Shown here piece by piece: positions 1-9,316 of a DNA stretch of 64,000 nt. Numbering within the stretch: the first letter of the stretch is position 1; each line of letters starts with the position of its first letter. This DNA is from Rhodobacter sp. GTDB taxonomy: Bacteria > Pseudomonadota > Alphaproteobacteria > Rhodobacterales > Rhodobacteraceae. The DNA lies in NCBI GenBank assembly GCA_020251025.1, contig JADCDI010000031.1:116655-180654 (forward strand), written 5' to 3'. Both the position numbers and the translations under genes were made by a program. Under the pieces are notes generated by a model. It was not told the DNA's origin and did no database searches. It saw only the letters and a program-made list of their open reading frames with translations.

Positions 1-1
1 C

Positions 2-955
2 CCCGCCCCCCTGACGCAACCCGCGCCGCCGCCCTTCGGCACAGAGTCCCCGTCTGAAGTGAACCGCCAGACCTTGCCGCCAACGGCAGGCAGCGTGACG
101 CCGGGGGGTGTCCTGATCATGGCCGGTCCGCCGCCGCGCCCCGGGGTGACGGTGCAGCCCGTGACAGGTCCCGGGGGTGTGGTGCCATCGCCTGCGTCCG
201 CCGGCGACGCCGGTGCTGTGCCGGTCGTCTATGCCGACCCCGCCCTGCAAGAGGCAAGGCCCCGCCTGCGCCCGGCAGATATGGTGCCGCCTGAAATCGC
301 GCTGCCGGATGGTGCAGCAGAGGTGACGGATGCTGCGGCAGGCCGTGTGAGCAGCCTCAGGCCGCGCGCCCGCCCGCCCGGGCTTCTTGCCGCAGAGGCT
401 GCGCCGCAGGCCGGCACCGCTGCCGCTCAGGCGGCCGGGGCATCGCTTGTTGCCACGGCAGGGGAAGGTGCCGCCAGTCCCCTGGCAATTGCCGTTTCCC
501 GCAAGCCGGCCGCGCGTCCGGCGCAGGCCAATGCCGCCATCGAAGCGGCCGTTTCCGTGGCTGCCGCCGATGCCTCTCTTGTGCCTGACACGGGAACGCT
601 TGCGCCTGTCGTGCCCGCGCCCGATCCGCAGCCTGCGGTGACCGCAGATGACCCCGAAGCGGTTGAGATCGACGAACCCGAGCTTGCGTCAGCAGCCCCT
701 TCGGTGCCGACGCGCGCATCCGTCGCCAAGCAGGCGACCTTCAGGAATTCGATCAACCTGTCGAGGATCAATCTGATCGGTGTCTATGGCAGCTCGTCCA
801 ACCGCTATGCCATGGTCCGGCAGGCCAATGGCCGGTTCATCAGGGTCACGGTCGGGGATCGTGTCGACGGCGGCCGTGTGGCGGCGATTTCCGACCGCGA
901 ACTGCACTACGTCAAGAACGGAACCACGCACAAACTGGCAATGCCCAAGGGTTAG
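2..955 (+). CDS. Ala/Pro-rich protein with C-terminal GspC-like domain, 5' partial
   Basis: The frame is open from the left edge of the window with no stop, so the gene begins upstream; the GTG at 59 is only an internal codon. About 240 visible residues are low-complexity Ala/Pro/Arg-rich sequence, which is probably disordered. The last ~70 residues form a compact domain (about residues 228-298 counted from codon 59) with the pattern INLIGVYGSSSNRYAMVR...GDRVDGGRVAAI. This pattern resembles the HR domain of GspC/PulC-type secretion proteins and a long conserved hypothetical of Rhodobacteraceae. Function is not known. The domain assignment is by pattern only. The gene converges on cobT, with 16 bp between the stops. 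Confidence 0.6.
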   Translation, partial: PAPLTQPAPPPFGTESPSEVNRQTLPPTAGSVTPGGVLIMAGPPPRPGVTVQPVTGPGGVVPSPASAGDAGAVPVVYADPALQEARPRLRPADMVPPEIALPDGAAEVTDAAAGRVSSLRPRARPPGLLAAEAAPQAGTAAAQAAGASLVATAGEGAASPLAIAVSRKPAARPAQANAAIEAAVSVAAADASLVPDTGTLAPVVPAPDPQPAVTADDPEAVEIDEPELASAAPSVPTRASVAKQATFRNSINLSRINLIGVYGSSSNRYAMVRQANGRFIRVTVGDRVDGGRVAAISDRELHYVKNGTTHKLAMPKG

Positions 956-971
956 GGCCGGGCTGGCCCCC

Positions 972-1982
972 CTATCCGGCGGTCACGCCCGCTTCGGCAA
1001 AGGTGGCCATGCCGGAATGACAGGCGACGGCCCCCCGAACCACACCGATCGCCAGCGCCGCACCCGATCCTTCGCCCAGCCGCAGCCCAAGCGACAGCAG
1101 CGGAACCTTGCCCAGCGCCTGCAGCAGACGGCCATGGGCGCTTTCCGCGCTTTGATGCCCGGCGATGCAATGATCCAGCGCGCCCGGCACCTCTGCCTCC
1201 AGCACACCGGCGGCGGCGCAGCAGATGAACCCGTCCAGAATGACCGGAATGCGTTCGGTCCGGGCGCGGGCAATGGCCCCCGCCATCGCGGCAATCTCGC
1301 GCCCGCCAAGGCGGCGCAGCGCCTCCAGCGGGGTGGCCCCGGCGTGCAGGGCCAGGCCTTCGGCCACTGCTTGTGTCTTCAGTGCCAGACCGGCGTCATC
1401 GACACCGGTCCCGCGCCCGGTCCAGTCTGCGGCAGTGCCACCGAACAGGGCACAGGCAAGGGCGGCGGCAGAGGTGGTGTTGCCGATGCCCATCTCGCCC
1501 GTCACCAGAAGATCGGCGGCCGGATCGACCGCGTTCCAGCCTGCGGCCAGGGACGCAGCGACTTCGGCCTCGGTCATCGCCGCCTGTGCGGTGAAATCGG
1601 CAACGGGCCGGTCAAGGTCCAGCGCATGCACTTCCATCCGTGCCCCGAAGGTGCGGGCAAGCTGGTTGATCGCCGCCCCGCCTGCGCGGAAGTTTGCCAC
1701 CATCTGCCCTGTGACCTCTGCCGGAAATGCAGACACTCCGCGCGCGGTGATGCCGTGATTGCCGGCAAAGACCAGGACAAGGGGATGATCGATGCGCGGT
1801 TGCGCCCGGCCTTGCCAGGCGGCGACCCACTGCGCCACCTCCTCCAGCCGGCCAAGAGAGCCGGCGGGCTTGGTCAGCACCGCGTCGCGTGCCAGCGCCT
1901 GCGCCCGCGCCGCCGCATCCGGTTGGGGAAGCGTTTGCAGAAGGCTGCGAAAGGCGTCAAGGCTGGCAAAGGGGGCAGGCAT
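972..1982 (-). CDS. cobT: Nicotinate-nucleotide--dimethylbenzimidazole phosphoribosyltransferase
   Basis: CobT transfers phosphoribose from nicotinate mononucleotide to 5,6-dimethylbenzimidazole, giving alpha-ribazole phosphate for the lower ligand of cobalamin. The 336-residue length is normal for the family. Visible signatures are the N-terminal [10 protein letters not shown] motif (about 38-47), [15 protein letters not shown] (73-87), the glycine-rich [14 protein letters not shown] block (161-174) and [13 protein letters not shown], where Glu304 matches the catalytic glutamate of the enzyme. It is divergent from cobS with 81 bp between the start codons. I saw no cobalamin riboswitch in that gap. 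Together with cobS it shows that the organism completes the nucleotide loop of B12. Confidence 0.96.
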   Translation of the reverse strand: MPAPFASLDAFRSLLQTLPQPDAAARAQALARDAVLTKPAGSLGRLEEVAQWVAAWQGRAQPRIDHPLVLVFAGNHGITARGVSAFPAEVTGQMVANFRAGGAAINQLARTFGARMEVHALDLDRPVADFTAQAAMTEAEVAASLAAGWNAVDPAADLLVTGEMGIGNTTSAAALACALFGGTAADWTGRGTGVDDAGLALKTQAVAEGLALHAGATPLEALRRLGGREIAAMAGAIARARTERIPVILDGFICCAAAGVLEAEVPGALDHCIAGHQSAESAHGRLLQALGKVPLLSLGLRLGEGSGAALAIGVVRGAVACHSGMATFAEAGVTAG

Positions 1983-2063
1983 GACGATATCCCTGATTGT
2001 GTTCCGGCGCGGGCCTGATTAGCGGTTGGCGGCGGCGGGGACCAGCACGGAAGGGGCATTCCT

Positions 2064-2837
2064 GTGACAAGGCGCGACAGTTGGCGGCCGCAGGTCTTTG
2101 ATGTTCTGGCCGCGCTCGGGCTGCTGACCCGCCTGCCGCTGGATCTGGACGGCGCGCGGGCACAGGCGCGGGGCGCAGCGGCGGCCTGGGCCTGGCCGCT
2201 TGCCGGGGTGGCCGTGGGCCTGCTTGGTGCCGCATCGGGCGGGCTTGCGCTGTGGCTGGGTGTGGCACCGGGGGCGGCGGCGGCAATTGCGATTGCCGCC
2301 CAGATCTTTGTTACGGGTGCCCTGCATGAGGACGGTCTTGCCGACAGCGCCGACGGGCTGTGGGGCGGATGGAACAAGGAACGGCGGCTGGCAATCATGA
2401 AGGACAGCCGGATCGGAACCTTTGGGGTGCTGGCGCTTGTGCTGGTGACGCTGCTGCGCTGGGTGGCACTGGCCGGGCTGTTTGCCGCCGGCACGCCCTG
2501 GGGCGCGCTGGCAGCGGCGGGGGCGCTGTCGCGCGTGCCGATGGCGGTGCTGACGGCAGCCCTGCCCAATGCGCGCGGATCAGGCCTGGCACACAGCGTC
2601 GGTCGCCCCGAAGGGGCGGTTGTTGCCCTGTCCTGCGCAACGGGCCTGATGTGCGGGTTTCTTGCCCTGGGACCCGCGGCGTTCGGCGCCGCCTTTTGGG
2701 TAGGGGGTGTATGCCTTGCCGTCGGACTTGTGGCCCGGGCCAAAATTGGCGGTCAGACCGGCGACATTCTGGGCGCATCGCAGCAGATATCCGAGGCCGT
2801 CGTGCTGACCCTGATTGCGGCAAGCCTTCGGCCATGA
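2064..2837 (+). CDS. cobS: Adenosylcobinamide-GDP ribazoletransferase
   Basis: CobS is the integral membrane cobalamin synthase that joins adenosylcobinamide-GDP to alpha-ribazole. It is the partner step to the CobT reaction encoded divergently upstream. The 257-residue protein has several hydrophobic membrane segments and the conserved acidic patch HEDGLADSADGLWGG (about residues 88-102), followed by KDSRIGTFG, both diagnostic of the family. A GTG start is chosen because an AAGGGG Shine-Dalgarno lies 8 bp upstream (2051-2056) and no ATG fits the conserved N-terminus. The stop codon runs straight into a hairpin shared with carD. Confidence 0.95.
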   Translation: MTRRDSWRPQVFDVLAALGLLTRLPLDLDGARAQARGAAAAWAWPLAGVAVGLLGAASGGLALWLGVAPGAAAAIAIAAQIFVTGALHEDGLADSADGLWGGWNKERRLAIMKDSRIGTFGVLALVLVTLLRWVALAGLFAAGTPWGALAAAGALSRVPMAVLTAALPNARGSGLAHSVGRPEGAVVALSCATGLMCGFLALGPAAFGAAFWVGGVCLAVGLVARAKIGGQTGDILGASQQISEAVVLTLIAASLRP

Positions 2838-2842
2838 AAAAA

Positions 2843-2862
2843 CCGCAGCGGCAAGGCTGCGG
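2843..2862. terminator. Bidirectional hairpin terminator between cobS and carD
   Basis: Seven-base stem CCGCAGC (2843-2849) pairs with GCTGCGG (2856-2862) around a six-base loop. On the minus strand the hairpin is followed by a run of six T, a good intrinsic terminator for carD. On the plus strand it is followed by CTTTTC, a weaker end for cobS. Confidence 0.8.
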
Positions 2863-2886
2863 CTTTTCCCACTTGCATCAGATCAA

Positions 2887-3396
2887 TCAGGCGGCGCGCG
2901 ATACCAGGACATCGTCCACGGTCTTGGCGGCCCCGGCCTCGTCCACACCGCTGACGGCGGCCACTTCGCGGGTCAGGCGTTCCAGGGCGGCCTCGTAAAG
3001 CTGACGCTCGGAATAGCTTTGCTCGCGCTGGTCATCGGTGCGGTGCAGGTCACGGACCACTTCCGCGATCGACAGCAGGTCACCCGAATTGATCTTCTGT
3101 TCATATTCCTGCGCCCGGCGCGACCACATGGCACGCTTGACCTTGGCCCTGCCCTTGAGGGTATCCAGCGCCTTGGTCACGACATCGGGCGACGAAAGCC
3201 CACGCATGCCGATTTCGGTTGCCTTGTGGGTGGGCACCCGCAGGGTCATCTTGTCCTTTTCAAAAGAGATGACGAAAAGTTCCAGGGTCAGTCCCGCAAT
3301 CTCCTGTTCTTCGATCGAAATGATCCGGCCGACGCCATGCGCCGGGTAAACCACGAATTCGTTCGGGCGGAATTCAGCTTTCTTGGACTTGGTCAT
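2887..3396 (-). CDS. carD: CarD/CdnL-family RNA polymerase-binding regulator
   Basis: CarD-type proteins bind the RNA polymerase beta subunit and stabilise open complexes, notably at rRNA promoters. The 169-residue protein shows the N-terminal RNAP-interacting domain (about 10-70, with FVVYPAHGVGRI and the hydrophobic LFVISFEKDKMTLRVP strand) and a helical C-terminal domain with the conserved MWSRRAQEYEQKINSGD motif (about 110-126) that contacts DNA at the upstream edge of the bubble. AAGCGACCTGA precedes the ATG as a modest ribosome binding site. Gene order with fdxA and the helicase is typical of Rhodobacteraceae. The symbol is by family; the alphaproteobacterial gene is often called cdnL. 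Confidence 0.93.
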   Translation of the reverse strand: MTKSKKAEFRPNEFVVYPAHGVGRIISIEEQEIAGLTLELFVISFEKDKMTLRVPTHKATEIGMRGLSSPDVVTKALDTLKGRAKVKRAMWSRRAQEYEQKINSGDLLSIAEVVRDLHRTDDQREQSYSERQLYEAALERLTREVAAVSGVDEAGAAKTVDDVLVSRAA

Positions 3397-3556
3397 TCAG
3401 GTCGCTTCCTAAAGGGCACATCCATCATCCGACGACAATTTCCCTTGCCGCGGCTGCGCGCCCCGGTGAAAGAGAATATGGCAGTCGCAGGAAATCCTGC
3501 CCCCGGAGCCGCCGGTCCAAGGCCAGTGTCAGGCTTTCGTGCACGTTTATCTGGAG

Positions 3557-3585
3557 TATATAACACGGATTCGCCCGGATTCCAA
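3557..3585 (-). promoter_or_regulatory. Sigma-70-type promoter for carD
   Basis: Read on the minus strand, TTGGAA (3580-3585) is followed after exactly 17 bp by TATATA (3557-3562). This is the best housekeeping promoter match in the 293-bp gap between fdxA and carD. It would give a leader of about 150 nt for carD. It is a sequence match only. Confidence 0.5.
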
Positions 3586-3689
3586 CGGTGCCAGACCGCC
3601 ATAAACAGCGGAATCCCGCAGGAAAGTTCCACGGATTAAGGATTTCTTGCATCCGGGGCCGGTTGCCGCGCGAATCGCCTGCAAAGACG

Positions 3690-4028
3690 TCAGCCGCCCA
3701 GCCCGGGTGCCTCGGAAAAGTGTGTCTCAAGCTTGCCGGGCTTGCCGTCCATCGCATCGGCGCCGGGCAGGGGGTCTTTGCGCGTCACGATGACAGGCCA
3801 GGCTTCGGAATACTTGCGGTTGAAGGCAACCCATTTTTCCATGTCCGGCTCCGTATCCGGCCGGATGGCGTCCGGCGGGCATTCCGGTTCGCACACGCCG
3901 CAGTCGATGCATTCATCCGGATGAATGACAAGCATGTTCTCGCCTTCGTAAAAGCAGTCGACCGGGCAAACCTCGACACAGTCGGTATACTTGCAGGCGA
4001 TGCAGTTGTCCGTCACCACATAAGTCAT
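3690..4028 (-). CDS. fdxA: 7Fe-8S ferredoxin FdxA
   Basis: A small soluble electron carrier of 112 residues. The N-terminal half carries cysteines for a 3Fe-4S cluster and a 4Fe-4S cluster (C9, C17, C21 and then [12 protein letters not shown] around 40-50), the layout of Azotobacter FdI-like ferredoxins. The C-terminal half ([17 protein letters not shown]) is the typical alphaproteobacterial extension. The start at 4028 gives the canonical [10 protein letters not shown]-terminus; an in-frame ATG nine codons upstream is less likely, since AAGGAG lies about 11 bp before the chosen start. It sits between the S4 protein and carD, as in related genomes. Confidence 0.94.
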   Translation of the reverse strand: MTYVVTDNCIACKYTDCVEVCPVDCFYEGENMLVIHPDECIDCGVCEPECPPDAIRPDTEPDMEKWVAFNRKYSEAWPVIVTRKDPLPGADAMDGKPGKLETHFSEAPGLGG

Positions 4029-4082
4029 CGCAGGCCCAGGCTCCTTCGCAGACACGCTGCCTTGCTAGATCAGCTTCCCGCA

Positions 4083-4385
4083 TCATTCAAGCGGCGACGA
4101 TGCCGCAACGGGTGGCAGATCAAGGTCAAGGTACAACTGCTTCGCCTCGGGGGCGGAGCCGCGCCGGGGCGCGGTCTGCAGGATGCGGATCAGCCGGATT
4201 GCAGTCCCTTGCGGAAAGGTCAGCGTATCGCCCGCGCCGACGGCACGGCCCGGCTTTGCCGTGCGCGTTCCGTTCACGCGGACATGGCCTGCGGCAACCT
4301 CGGCGCTGGCAAGGCTGCGCGTCCTGAAAAACCGCGCGTGCCACAGCCATTTGTCCAGCCGGACAGTCACGCGCGGGCCGGTCAC
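4083..4385 (-). CDS. S4-domain RNA-binding protein, Hsp15-like
   Basis: A 100-residue protein whose first 65 residues form an S4 RNA-binding domain: RLDKWLWHARFFRTRSLA followed by VRVNGTRTAKPGRAVGAGDTL. It resembles HslR (Hsp15), which binds stalled 50S subunits carrying nascent peptidyl-tRNA. The C-terminal tail (LYLDLDLPP) is shorter than in E. coli. It starts 15 bp after the stop of the helicase gene, so the two are probably cotranscribed and both act on RNA. Confidence 0.88.
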   Translation of the reverse strand: MTGPRVTVRLDKWLWHARFFRTRSLASAEVAAGHVRVNGTRTAKPGRAVGAGDTLTFPQGTAIRLIRILQTAPRRGSAPEAKQLYLDLDLPPVAASSPLE

Positions 4386-4400
4386 GCCACCCGCCCCCGG

Positions 4401-7400
4401 TCAGATCCGGGTCCTGAGTGCCGCAAGAACGGCAAAGGGGCTGTCCGGATCAACCTTCTGCTCGCGCGGGGGGCGCGCCTCGAACACCTTGGGCTGGGTG
4501 TCGCGCGGGCGATCAGAACGCTCGGGCCGCTCGGGCCGGTCGTCGCTGGTGCCGGGCTTGCCGCCTTTTGGCTTGGGCTTGCCCTTGAAGCCGTCGCTTT
4601 GCCCGCGTGGGCCGTCTTTCCGCCGCTCGCCGCCCCCGGGGCGGTCGTTGCGGGGGCGGTCCGGGCGTGACGGGCGATCCCCCGCCGTGGCCGGTGCCGC
4701 CGCGTCTTCCTGCGCCGGGGCAGGGGCAGGGGCCGGGGCGGCGGACTTCGGGCCATGTCCGCGCGCCTCCGGGCGTGCGCGCCGGGGGCCACGGCTTTCG
4801 CCGCCGCGCGCGCGCGGTGCCCAGACAAAGGTGTAGAAGCTTTCCATTTCCACCGCCGTCGCCGGGGCGGCTTCTGCGCCGGCAAGGGCAGGCTCTGCGT
4901 CCGACGGCGGGACAACCGCCCCGCCCCCGGGCGTCTGAACGGCGTCGGCCGCGGGTGGCTCGGTGCCAGCATCGGCCCCCGCCCCGACATCCACCGGCGC
5001 CGCGACAGTCGCGCCTTCGGTCGCCGCACCGGCAGGCGCGGGCACCGCAGCCGCCGCCTCGGGCCTGACTTTCGGGCGTTCGGACTTTTCGCCGCGATAG
5101 CCAAGCCCCGCCATCAGGCCGGCGAACTGATCCAAGGTCATGCCGGTGATCGACAGCATCTCGGGTGTCGCCTCAAACCCTGCGCGGCTGTCCTTTGCGC
5201 GCAGCAGGTCTGCCAGCCGTTCCAGCATGTCGATCCGGATCGCGCGGCTGCCCGCCGGGTGATAGCCCGCCAGCGTATAGTGATTCTTCGGAACCTCTGT
5301 CAGGTAAGGGATCGTCACCAGGCCGGGCGGCGGGCTTTCGGGAAACTCGTGCAGCCCCTTCGCCAGCGACCACAGCACCAGGCGCAGCCGCGTCGGCGCG
5401 GGCTTGAGCAGCGGCGGCAGGAAAATCGTGAACTGGCCAAAGCGCACGCCATGCCGGCGCAGGACCGCGCGCAATTCCTGGTCAAGCGATTTCACATCCC
5501 CCGCCACCCCATCGCGCGGCAAGACGCCCATGCCTTCGACAAGGCGGAAGGCAAGACCACGGGCCAGACCCTGGATGGCGTCGTCCCGGCCCATCGCCAG
5601 AAGCGGCTCGAACTGTGTGGCCACCTTGCGGTCGATGAAATGCTGCAGGCGGCGGCGGACCTTGTCGGCCACGTCAAACCCGGCCTCTTCATCGACAAAG
5701 GCCTCGACCTGCGGCTTCATCGCTTCGGCCCCGGCAACCAGCTTGCCCACGACCGAGGAACCCCACATCAGGCCACCCTGTTCGGTGAAATCAAGTTCCG
5801 TGTCGGGCGCATTGTAAAAGCGGTCTGCGCGCAGATGGAATTCCGGCTTCAGCGCCTCGTAGGCTGCCTGACGCAGTGTGCGCGCCCCGTCGGGCGAGGC
5901 CGACGCATCCTGACGAAAGCGGAACCCTTCCAGACGGCCCGCGAATTCGCCTTCCACCGCCACTTCGCCCTTGTCGTTCACCTCGGCCACAAGGCTCTCC
6001 TTCTGTTTCAACCGGCGCAAGAGCACACTGGTGCGCCGGTCTACAAATCTTTGGGTCAGGCGGGCGTGCAGCGCGTCCGACAAGCGGTCTTCTACCGCGC
6101 GGGTCCCGTCACGCCAATGGCTTTCATCAGCGACCCATCCCTTGCGCTGCGCGACATATGTCCAGGTGCGGATATAGGCCAGACGTTTCGAAAGGGCGTC
6201 GATATCGCCGTCGGTCTTGTCGATGCGGGCGATGTTTGCGGCGAACCAGTCGGTCGGCACCTGCCCCTTGTCGGCAAGAAAGCCAAAGATCCGGGCAAGC
6301 AGCCCCGCATGTTCGCCTTCGGAAACCGACCGGAAGTCGGGAATGCGGCAGACATCCCACAGCAGCCGCACCGTCCGGGGGCCGCGCAGCCTGTCGCGGA
6401 TCTCGGGCATCGCGGACAGCGCCTTCAGCGCCAGCACATCATCACTGTCGCGCGCCCGGGTCAGCCAGTCGTTCGAGGTGGGCGCCTCAAGGCTGCCGAT
6501 CAGCCGCTCGGGCGTGCCGAAATCCGGGACATCGTTGCGCCAGTGCAGTTTCCTGACCGGTGCGAAGCGGTGGTTTTCGATGGCATCGATCAGCTCTTCG
6601 TCAAAGGGGTGTGCCTCGCCCGTCACACCGAAAGACCCGTTGTCGGTATGCCGCCCCGCCCGGCCGGCGATCTGGCCGATCTCGTGGGGGAAGAGCGGCC
6701 GCATGCGGCGGCCGTCAAACTTGGCCGTCGCGGCAAAGGCCACGTGCCGGATATCCAGATTGAGCCCCATGCCGATGGCATCGGTGGCCACCAGATAGTC
6801 GACATCCCCGTTCTGATAAAGCGCCACCTGAGCATTGCGGGTGCGCGGCGAAAGCGCCCCCATGACCACGGCGCAGCCGCCCTTCTGGCGGCGGATCAGT
6901 TCCGCGATCGCATAGACATTCTCAACCGAAAAGCCGACGATCGCGCTGCGGGGCGGCATGCGGCTTATCTTCCTGGAACCGGCCCAGCCAAGCTGCGACA
7001 GCCGGTCCCGTTTGACGAAGGCCGCGTTCGGGACCAGGGCGGCAATCGCGCCCCGCATCGACTCGGACCCCAGAAACAGCGTCTCGTGCAGCCCGCGCGC
7101 CTTCAGCAGGCGGTTGGTAAAGACATGGCCCCGTTCGGGGTCCGCGCAAAGCTGTATCTCGTCGATGGCGACGAAATCCGCCCCGATTTCCGGCGGCATC
7201 GCCTCGACAGTGCAGACCCAGTATCGGGTGCGGTCGGGAACGATGCGTTCTTCGCCGGTGACCAGCGCCACCACAGAGGGGCCACGCGCCGCGACGATGC
7301 GGTCATAGACCTCACGCGCAAGCAGACGCAGCGGCAGGCCGATCACCCCGGTGCGGTGCGCCAGCATCCTTTCGATGGCATAATGGGTCTTGCCCGTATT

Positions 7401-7442
7401 CGTCGGGCCAAGGACCGCGACGACCCTTGCTGATGCGCGCAT
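4401..7442 (-). CDS. SUV3-like ATP-dependent RNA helicase
   Basis: A 1013-residue superfamily 2 helicase related to mitochondrial SUV3, thought to unwind RNA for decay. Walker A is GPTNTGKT (12-19) and the Walker B/DEAD equivalent is DEIQ (94-97). Helicase domain 2 includes the GMGLNLD and QIAGRAGRH motifs. These are followed by a Suv3 C-terminal helical region and, from about residue 790 on, a long low-complexity tail that is first Ala/Pro-rich and then Arg/Gly/Lys-rich (RRKDGPRGQ, KGKPKPKGG). The basic tail probably binds RNA. The antisense strand holds a very long open frame, which is a codon-bias shadow. Confidence 0.92.
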   Translation of the reverse strand: MRASARVVAVLGPTNTGKTHYAIERMLAHRTGVIGLPLRLLAREVYDRIVAARGPSVVALVTGEERIVPDRTRYWVCTVEAMPPEIGADFVAIDEIQLCADPERGHVFTNRLLKARGLHETLFLGSESMRGAIAALVPNAAFVKRDRLSQLGWAGSRKISRMPPRSAIVGFSVENVYAIAELIRRQKGGCAVVMGALSPRTRNAQVALYQNGDVDYLVATDAIGMGLNLDIRHVAFAATAKFDGRRMRPLFPHEIGQIAGRAGRHTDNGSFGVTGEAHPFDEELIDAIENHRFAPVRKLHWRNDVPDFGTPERLIGSLEAPTSNDWLTRARDSDDVLALKALSAMPEIRDRLRGPRTVRLLWDVCRIPDFRSVSEGEHAGLLARIFGFLADKGQVPTDWFAANIARIDKTDGDIDALSKRLAYIRTWTYVAQRKGWVADESHWRDGTRAVEDRLSDALHARLTQRFVDRRTSVLLRRLKQKESLVAEVNDKGEVAVEGEFAGRLEGFRFRQDASASPDGARTLRQAAYEALKPEFHLRADRFYNAPDTELDFTEQGGLMWGSSVVGKLVAGAEAMKPQVEAFVDEEAGFDVADKVRRRLQHFIDRKVATQFEPLLAMGRDDAIQGLARGLAFRLVEGMGVLPRDGVAGDVKSLDQELRAVLRRHGVRFGQFTIFLPPLLKPAPTRLRLVLWSLAKGLHEFPESPPPGLVTIPYLTEVPKNHYTLAGYHPAGSRAIRIDMLERLADLLRAKDSRAGFEATPEMLSITGMTLDQFAGLMAGLGYRGEKSERPKVRPEAAAAVPAPAGAATEGATVAAPVDVGAGADAGTEPPAADAVQTPGGGAVVPPSDAEPALAGAEAAPATAVEMESFYTFVWAPRARGGESRGPRRARPEARGHGPKSAAPAPAPAPAQEDAAAPATAGDRPSRPDRPRNDRPGGGERRKDGPRGQSDGFKGKPKPKGGKPGTSDDRPERPERSDRPRDTQPKVFEARPPREQKVDPDSPFAVLAALRTRI

Positions 7443-7460
7443 GGGTCTGGTGCCTGTTTG

Positions 7461-8021
7461 CTAAAGTTCCTGCCCGGCCACTTCGGCCTGAAGCCGTTCC
7501 ACCGATGCCTTTACGCCCTGAAGCTGGGGATGTATAGCAAGGGCCGCCTGATAGGCGGCAAGGGCACCTTCGCTGTCGCCCAGTTCTTCAAGGATCATCC
7601 CAAGCCCCGACAAAGCCCCGAAGTGACGGGGATTGAGCGTCAGCGTCTTGCCGATATCCGTGATCGAGGGGCCGTATTCCCCTGCCTGAAAGTAGGCGGT
7701 TGCCAGCGCGTTCCAGCCTTCCGCAAAGTCAGGCGCATGGTCTGTCAGGGCTGTCAGGTGTTCGATGGCCGCCTCTGGATTGCCCTCGCGCAGGGCGGTG
7801 CGGCCGCGTTCCAGCAAAAGGTCCATGGCCGCAGAGCCGGACTTGGACCATTCCGCCACGATTTCCCGTTCGATCCGTGGCGCCGAGCTTTCATCAGCCG
7901 TCAACAGCGCGCTGAAAAGCTCGTCCAGCTTTGGTGTCTGCGCCACCGACGGGCCGCACAGCAGCAGGATCGGCAGAAATGCCGCAACGATCCGATTGAA
8001 GAGCCATGGGCGCGCTTTCAT
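7461..8021 (-). CDS. Periplasmic tetratricopeptide-repeat protein
   Basis: A 186-residue protein with a cleavable N-terminal signal peptide (basic MKARPWLFNR, hydrophobic core to about residue 24, AQ cleavage site near 27). Two to three TPR units follow (about 75-170, with LLERGRTALREGNPEAAIEHLT, NALATAYFQAGEY and GMILEELGDSEGALAAYQAALAIHP). The start at 8021 was chosen because it opens directly into the signal peptide; upstream in-frame codons run into the divergent SCP2 gene region. It is likely a scaffold or chaperone-like protein; no specific partner is evident. It is followed by the helicase on the same strand with an 18-bp gap. Confidence 0.85.
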   Translation of the reverse strand: MKARPWLFNRIVAAFLPILLLCGPSVAQTPKLDELFSALLTADESSAPRIEREIVAEWSKSGSAAMDLLLERGRTALREGNPEAAIEHLTALTDHAPDFAEGWNALATAYFQAGEYGPSITDIGKTLTLNPRHFGALSGLGMILEELGDSEGALAAYQAALAIHPQLQGVKASVERLQAEVAGQEL

Positions 8022-8088
8022 AATGGCCCCTATGTAACGCAGGGCGGCAGAAGGTCCATATCCCGGAAAATCACATTCAGAGGATCGC

Positions 8089-8376
8089 ATGAGCAGTGTC
8101 ATCGAGGCGGCCGTGGCCGCATTGCAGAAAAAAGTGCCTGACGGGTTCGACGGTGTCGTAAAGTTCGTGCTGGCCGGAGAGGGCGCCATCATGATCGACC
8201 GGACCGGGGTGCGCGCCGCCGACGAAGAGGCAGGCGTGACCCTGACCGCCGAGGCCGCCCTGTTCAAGGCCATTCTTGACGGAACCATGAACCCGATGAG
8301 CGCCTTCATGAGCGGCAAGCTGAGGGTGGACGGATCGATGGCGCTTGCGATGAAACTCGGTTCGGCCCTGTCCTGA
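8089..8376 (+). CDS. SCP2 sterol-binding domain protein
   Basis: A 95-residue single-domain protein of the SCP2 (sterol carrier protein 2) superfamily, with VVKFVLAGEGAIMIDRTGV and the C-terminal NPMSAFMSGKLRVDGSMALAMKLG signature (about 67-90). Such proteins bind lipids in a hydrophobic tunnel; the ligand in alphaproteobacteria is unknown. It lies 4 bp before the hydrolase gene and so is probably in one operon, which suggests a role in lipid handling. Confidence 0.9.
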   Translation: MSSVIEAAVAALQKKVPDGFDGVVKFVLAGEGAIMIDRTGVRAADEEAGVTLTAEAALFKAILDGTMNPMSAFMSGKLRVDGSMALAMKLGSALS

Positions 8377-8380
8377 GGTC

Positions 8381-9316
8381 ATGATGCCCGAAGCCCCCTT
8401 CTTTGCCGATCTTGCCGACGGCCCGGAGGGCGGGCATGCGATCTGGCTCACGGCCGCCGACGGGGTGCGCCTGCGGGTCGCGGTCTGGCCGCAGGGCAGC
8501 AAGGGCACGGTTCTGATCCTGACCGGGCGCACGGAATGCGTCGAGAAATACGGCCGCACTGCCGCCGATCTGGCGCGGCGCGGATATGCCAGCCTGGCGA
8601 TTGACTGGCGCGGCCAGGGTCTTTCAGACCGGCTGGCGGCAATGCCGATGGCGGGGCATGTCGCCCGGTTCAGCGACTATCAGCGCGATCTTGACGCCGT
8701 CAGGGTGGCGCTGGACAGCCTGCATCTGCCGCAGCCGCTGTTTCTTCTGGCCCATTCCATGGGTGGCACGATTGCCCTGCGCGCCCTGATCGACGGTTTT
8801 CCGGTGCGGGCCGCCGCCTTTACCGGGCCGATGTGGGGCATCCACATCGCGCCCACATTGCGCCCGCTGGCCTGGGCAATTGCCACCGGCGCACGCGCCG
8901 CCGGGCGCGGCCTGTCGCTGGTGCCGGGGACCGGCCCGGACTGCCATCTGGTGGTGACACCCTTCGAGCGCAATCTGCTGACGACGGACGCCGACATGTA
9001 CGGGTGGATGAAAAGCCATGTCCTGCGTCACCCGGAACTGGGTCTGGGCGGCCCCACCCTTCACTGGCTGTCCGAGGCGCTGCTGGAATGCCGCTGGCTG
9101 CGGGCGGCCCCGTCGCCTGCCGTGCCCGCCGTGGTGTTGCTTGGGTCAGAAGAAAAGATCGTCACCGTGAAAGATGTTTGCCGCCGCATGAAACGCTGGC
9201 CCGGCGGCACGCTGGACCTGGTGCCAAAGGCCGCGCATGAAGTGCTGATGGAGACGCCCGCTATCCGCGCCCGTGCCTTTGACCGGATCGCAGCCCTGTT
9301 TGACGCGCAGCGCTGA
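8381..9316 (+). CDS. Alpha/beta hydrolase, lysophospholipase-like
   Basis: A 311-residue serine hydrolase of the monoacylglycerol lipase/PldB type. The nucleophile elbow is AHSMGG with Ser126. The oxyanion-side motif is LTGRTECVEKYGR (48-59) and DWRGQGLS (75-82) is also typical. The late catalytic His is in KAAHEVLME (about 290). There are two adjacent ATG codons; either could be the start. It follows the SCP2 gene by 4 bp and is likely cotranscribed. Substrate is unknown; a membrane lysolipid or monoglyceride is a reasonable guess from the family. Confidence 0.88.
   Translation: MMPEAPFFADLADGPEGGHAIWLTAADGVRLRVAVWPQGSKGTVLILTGRTECVEKYGRTAADLARRGYASLAIDWRGQGLSDRLAAMPMAGHVARFSDYQRDLDAVRVALDSLHLPQPLFLLAHSMGGTIALRALIDGFPVRAAAFTGPMWGIHIAPTLRPLAWAIATGARAAGRGLSLVPGTGPDCHLVVTPFERNLLTTDADMYGWMKSHVLRHPELGLGGPTLHWLSEALLECRWLRAAPSPAVPAVVLLGSEEKIVTVKDVCRRMKRWPGGTLDLVPKAAHEVLMETPAIRARAFDRIAALFDAQR

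Noticed and set aside
1983..2063. Cobalamin riboswitch between cobT and cobS
   Set aside because: The 81-bp gap is too short for the ~200-nt element and shows no B12-box-like sequence.
4755..7433. 892-codon open frame on the plus strand opposite the helicase gene
   Set aside because: The helicase frame has clear motifs and the antisense frame has none. High third-position GC keeps antisense frames open.
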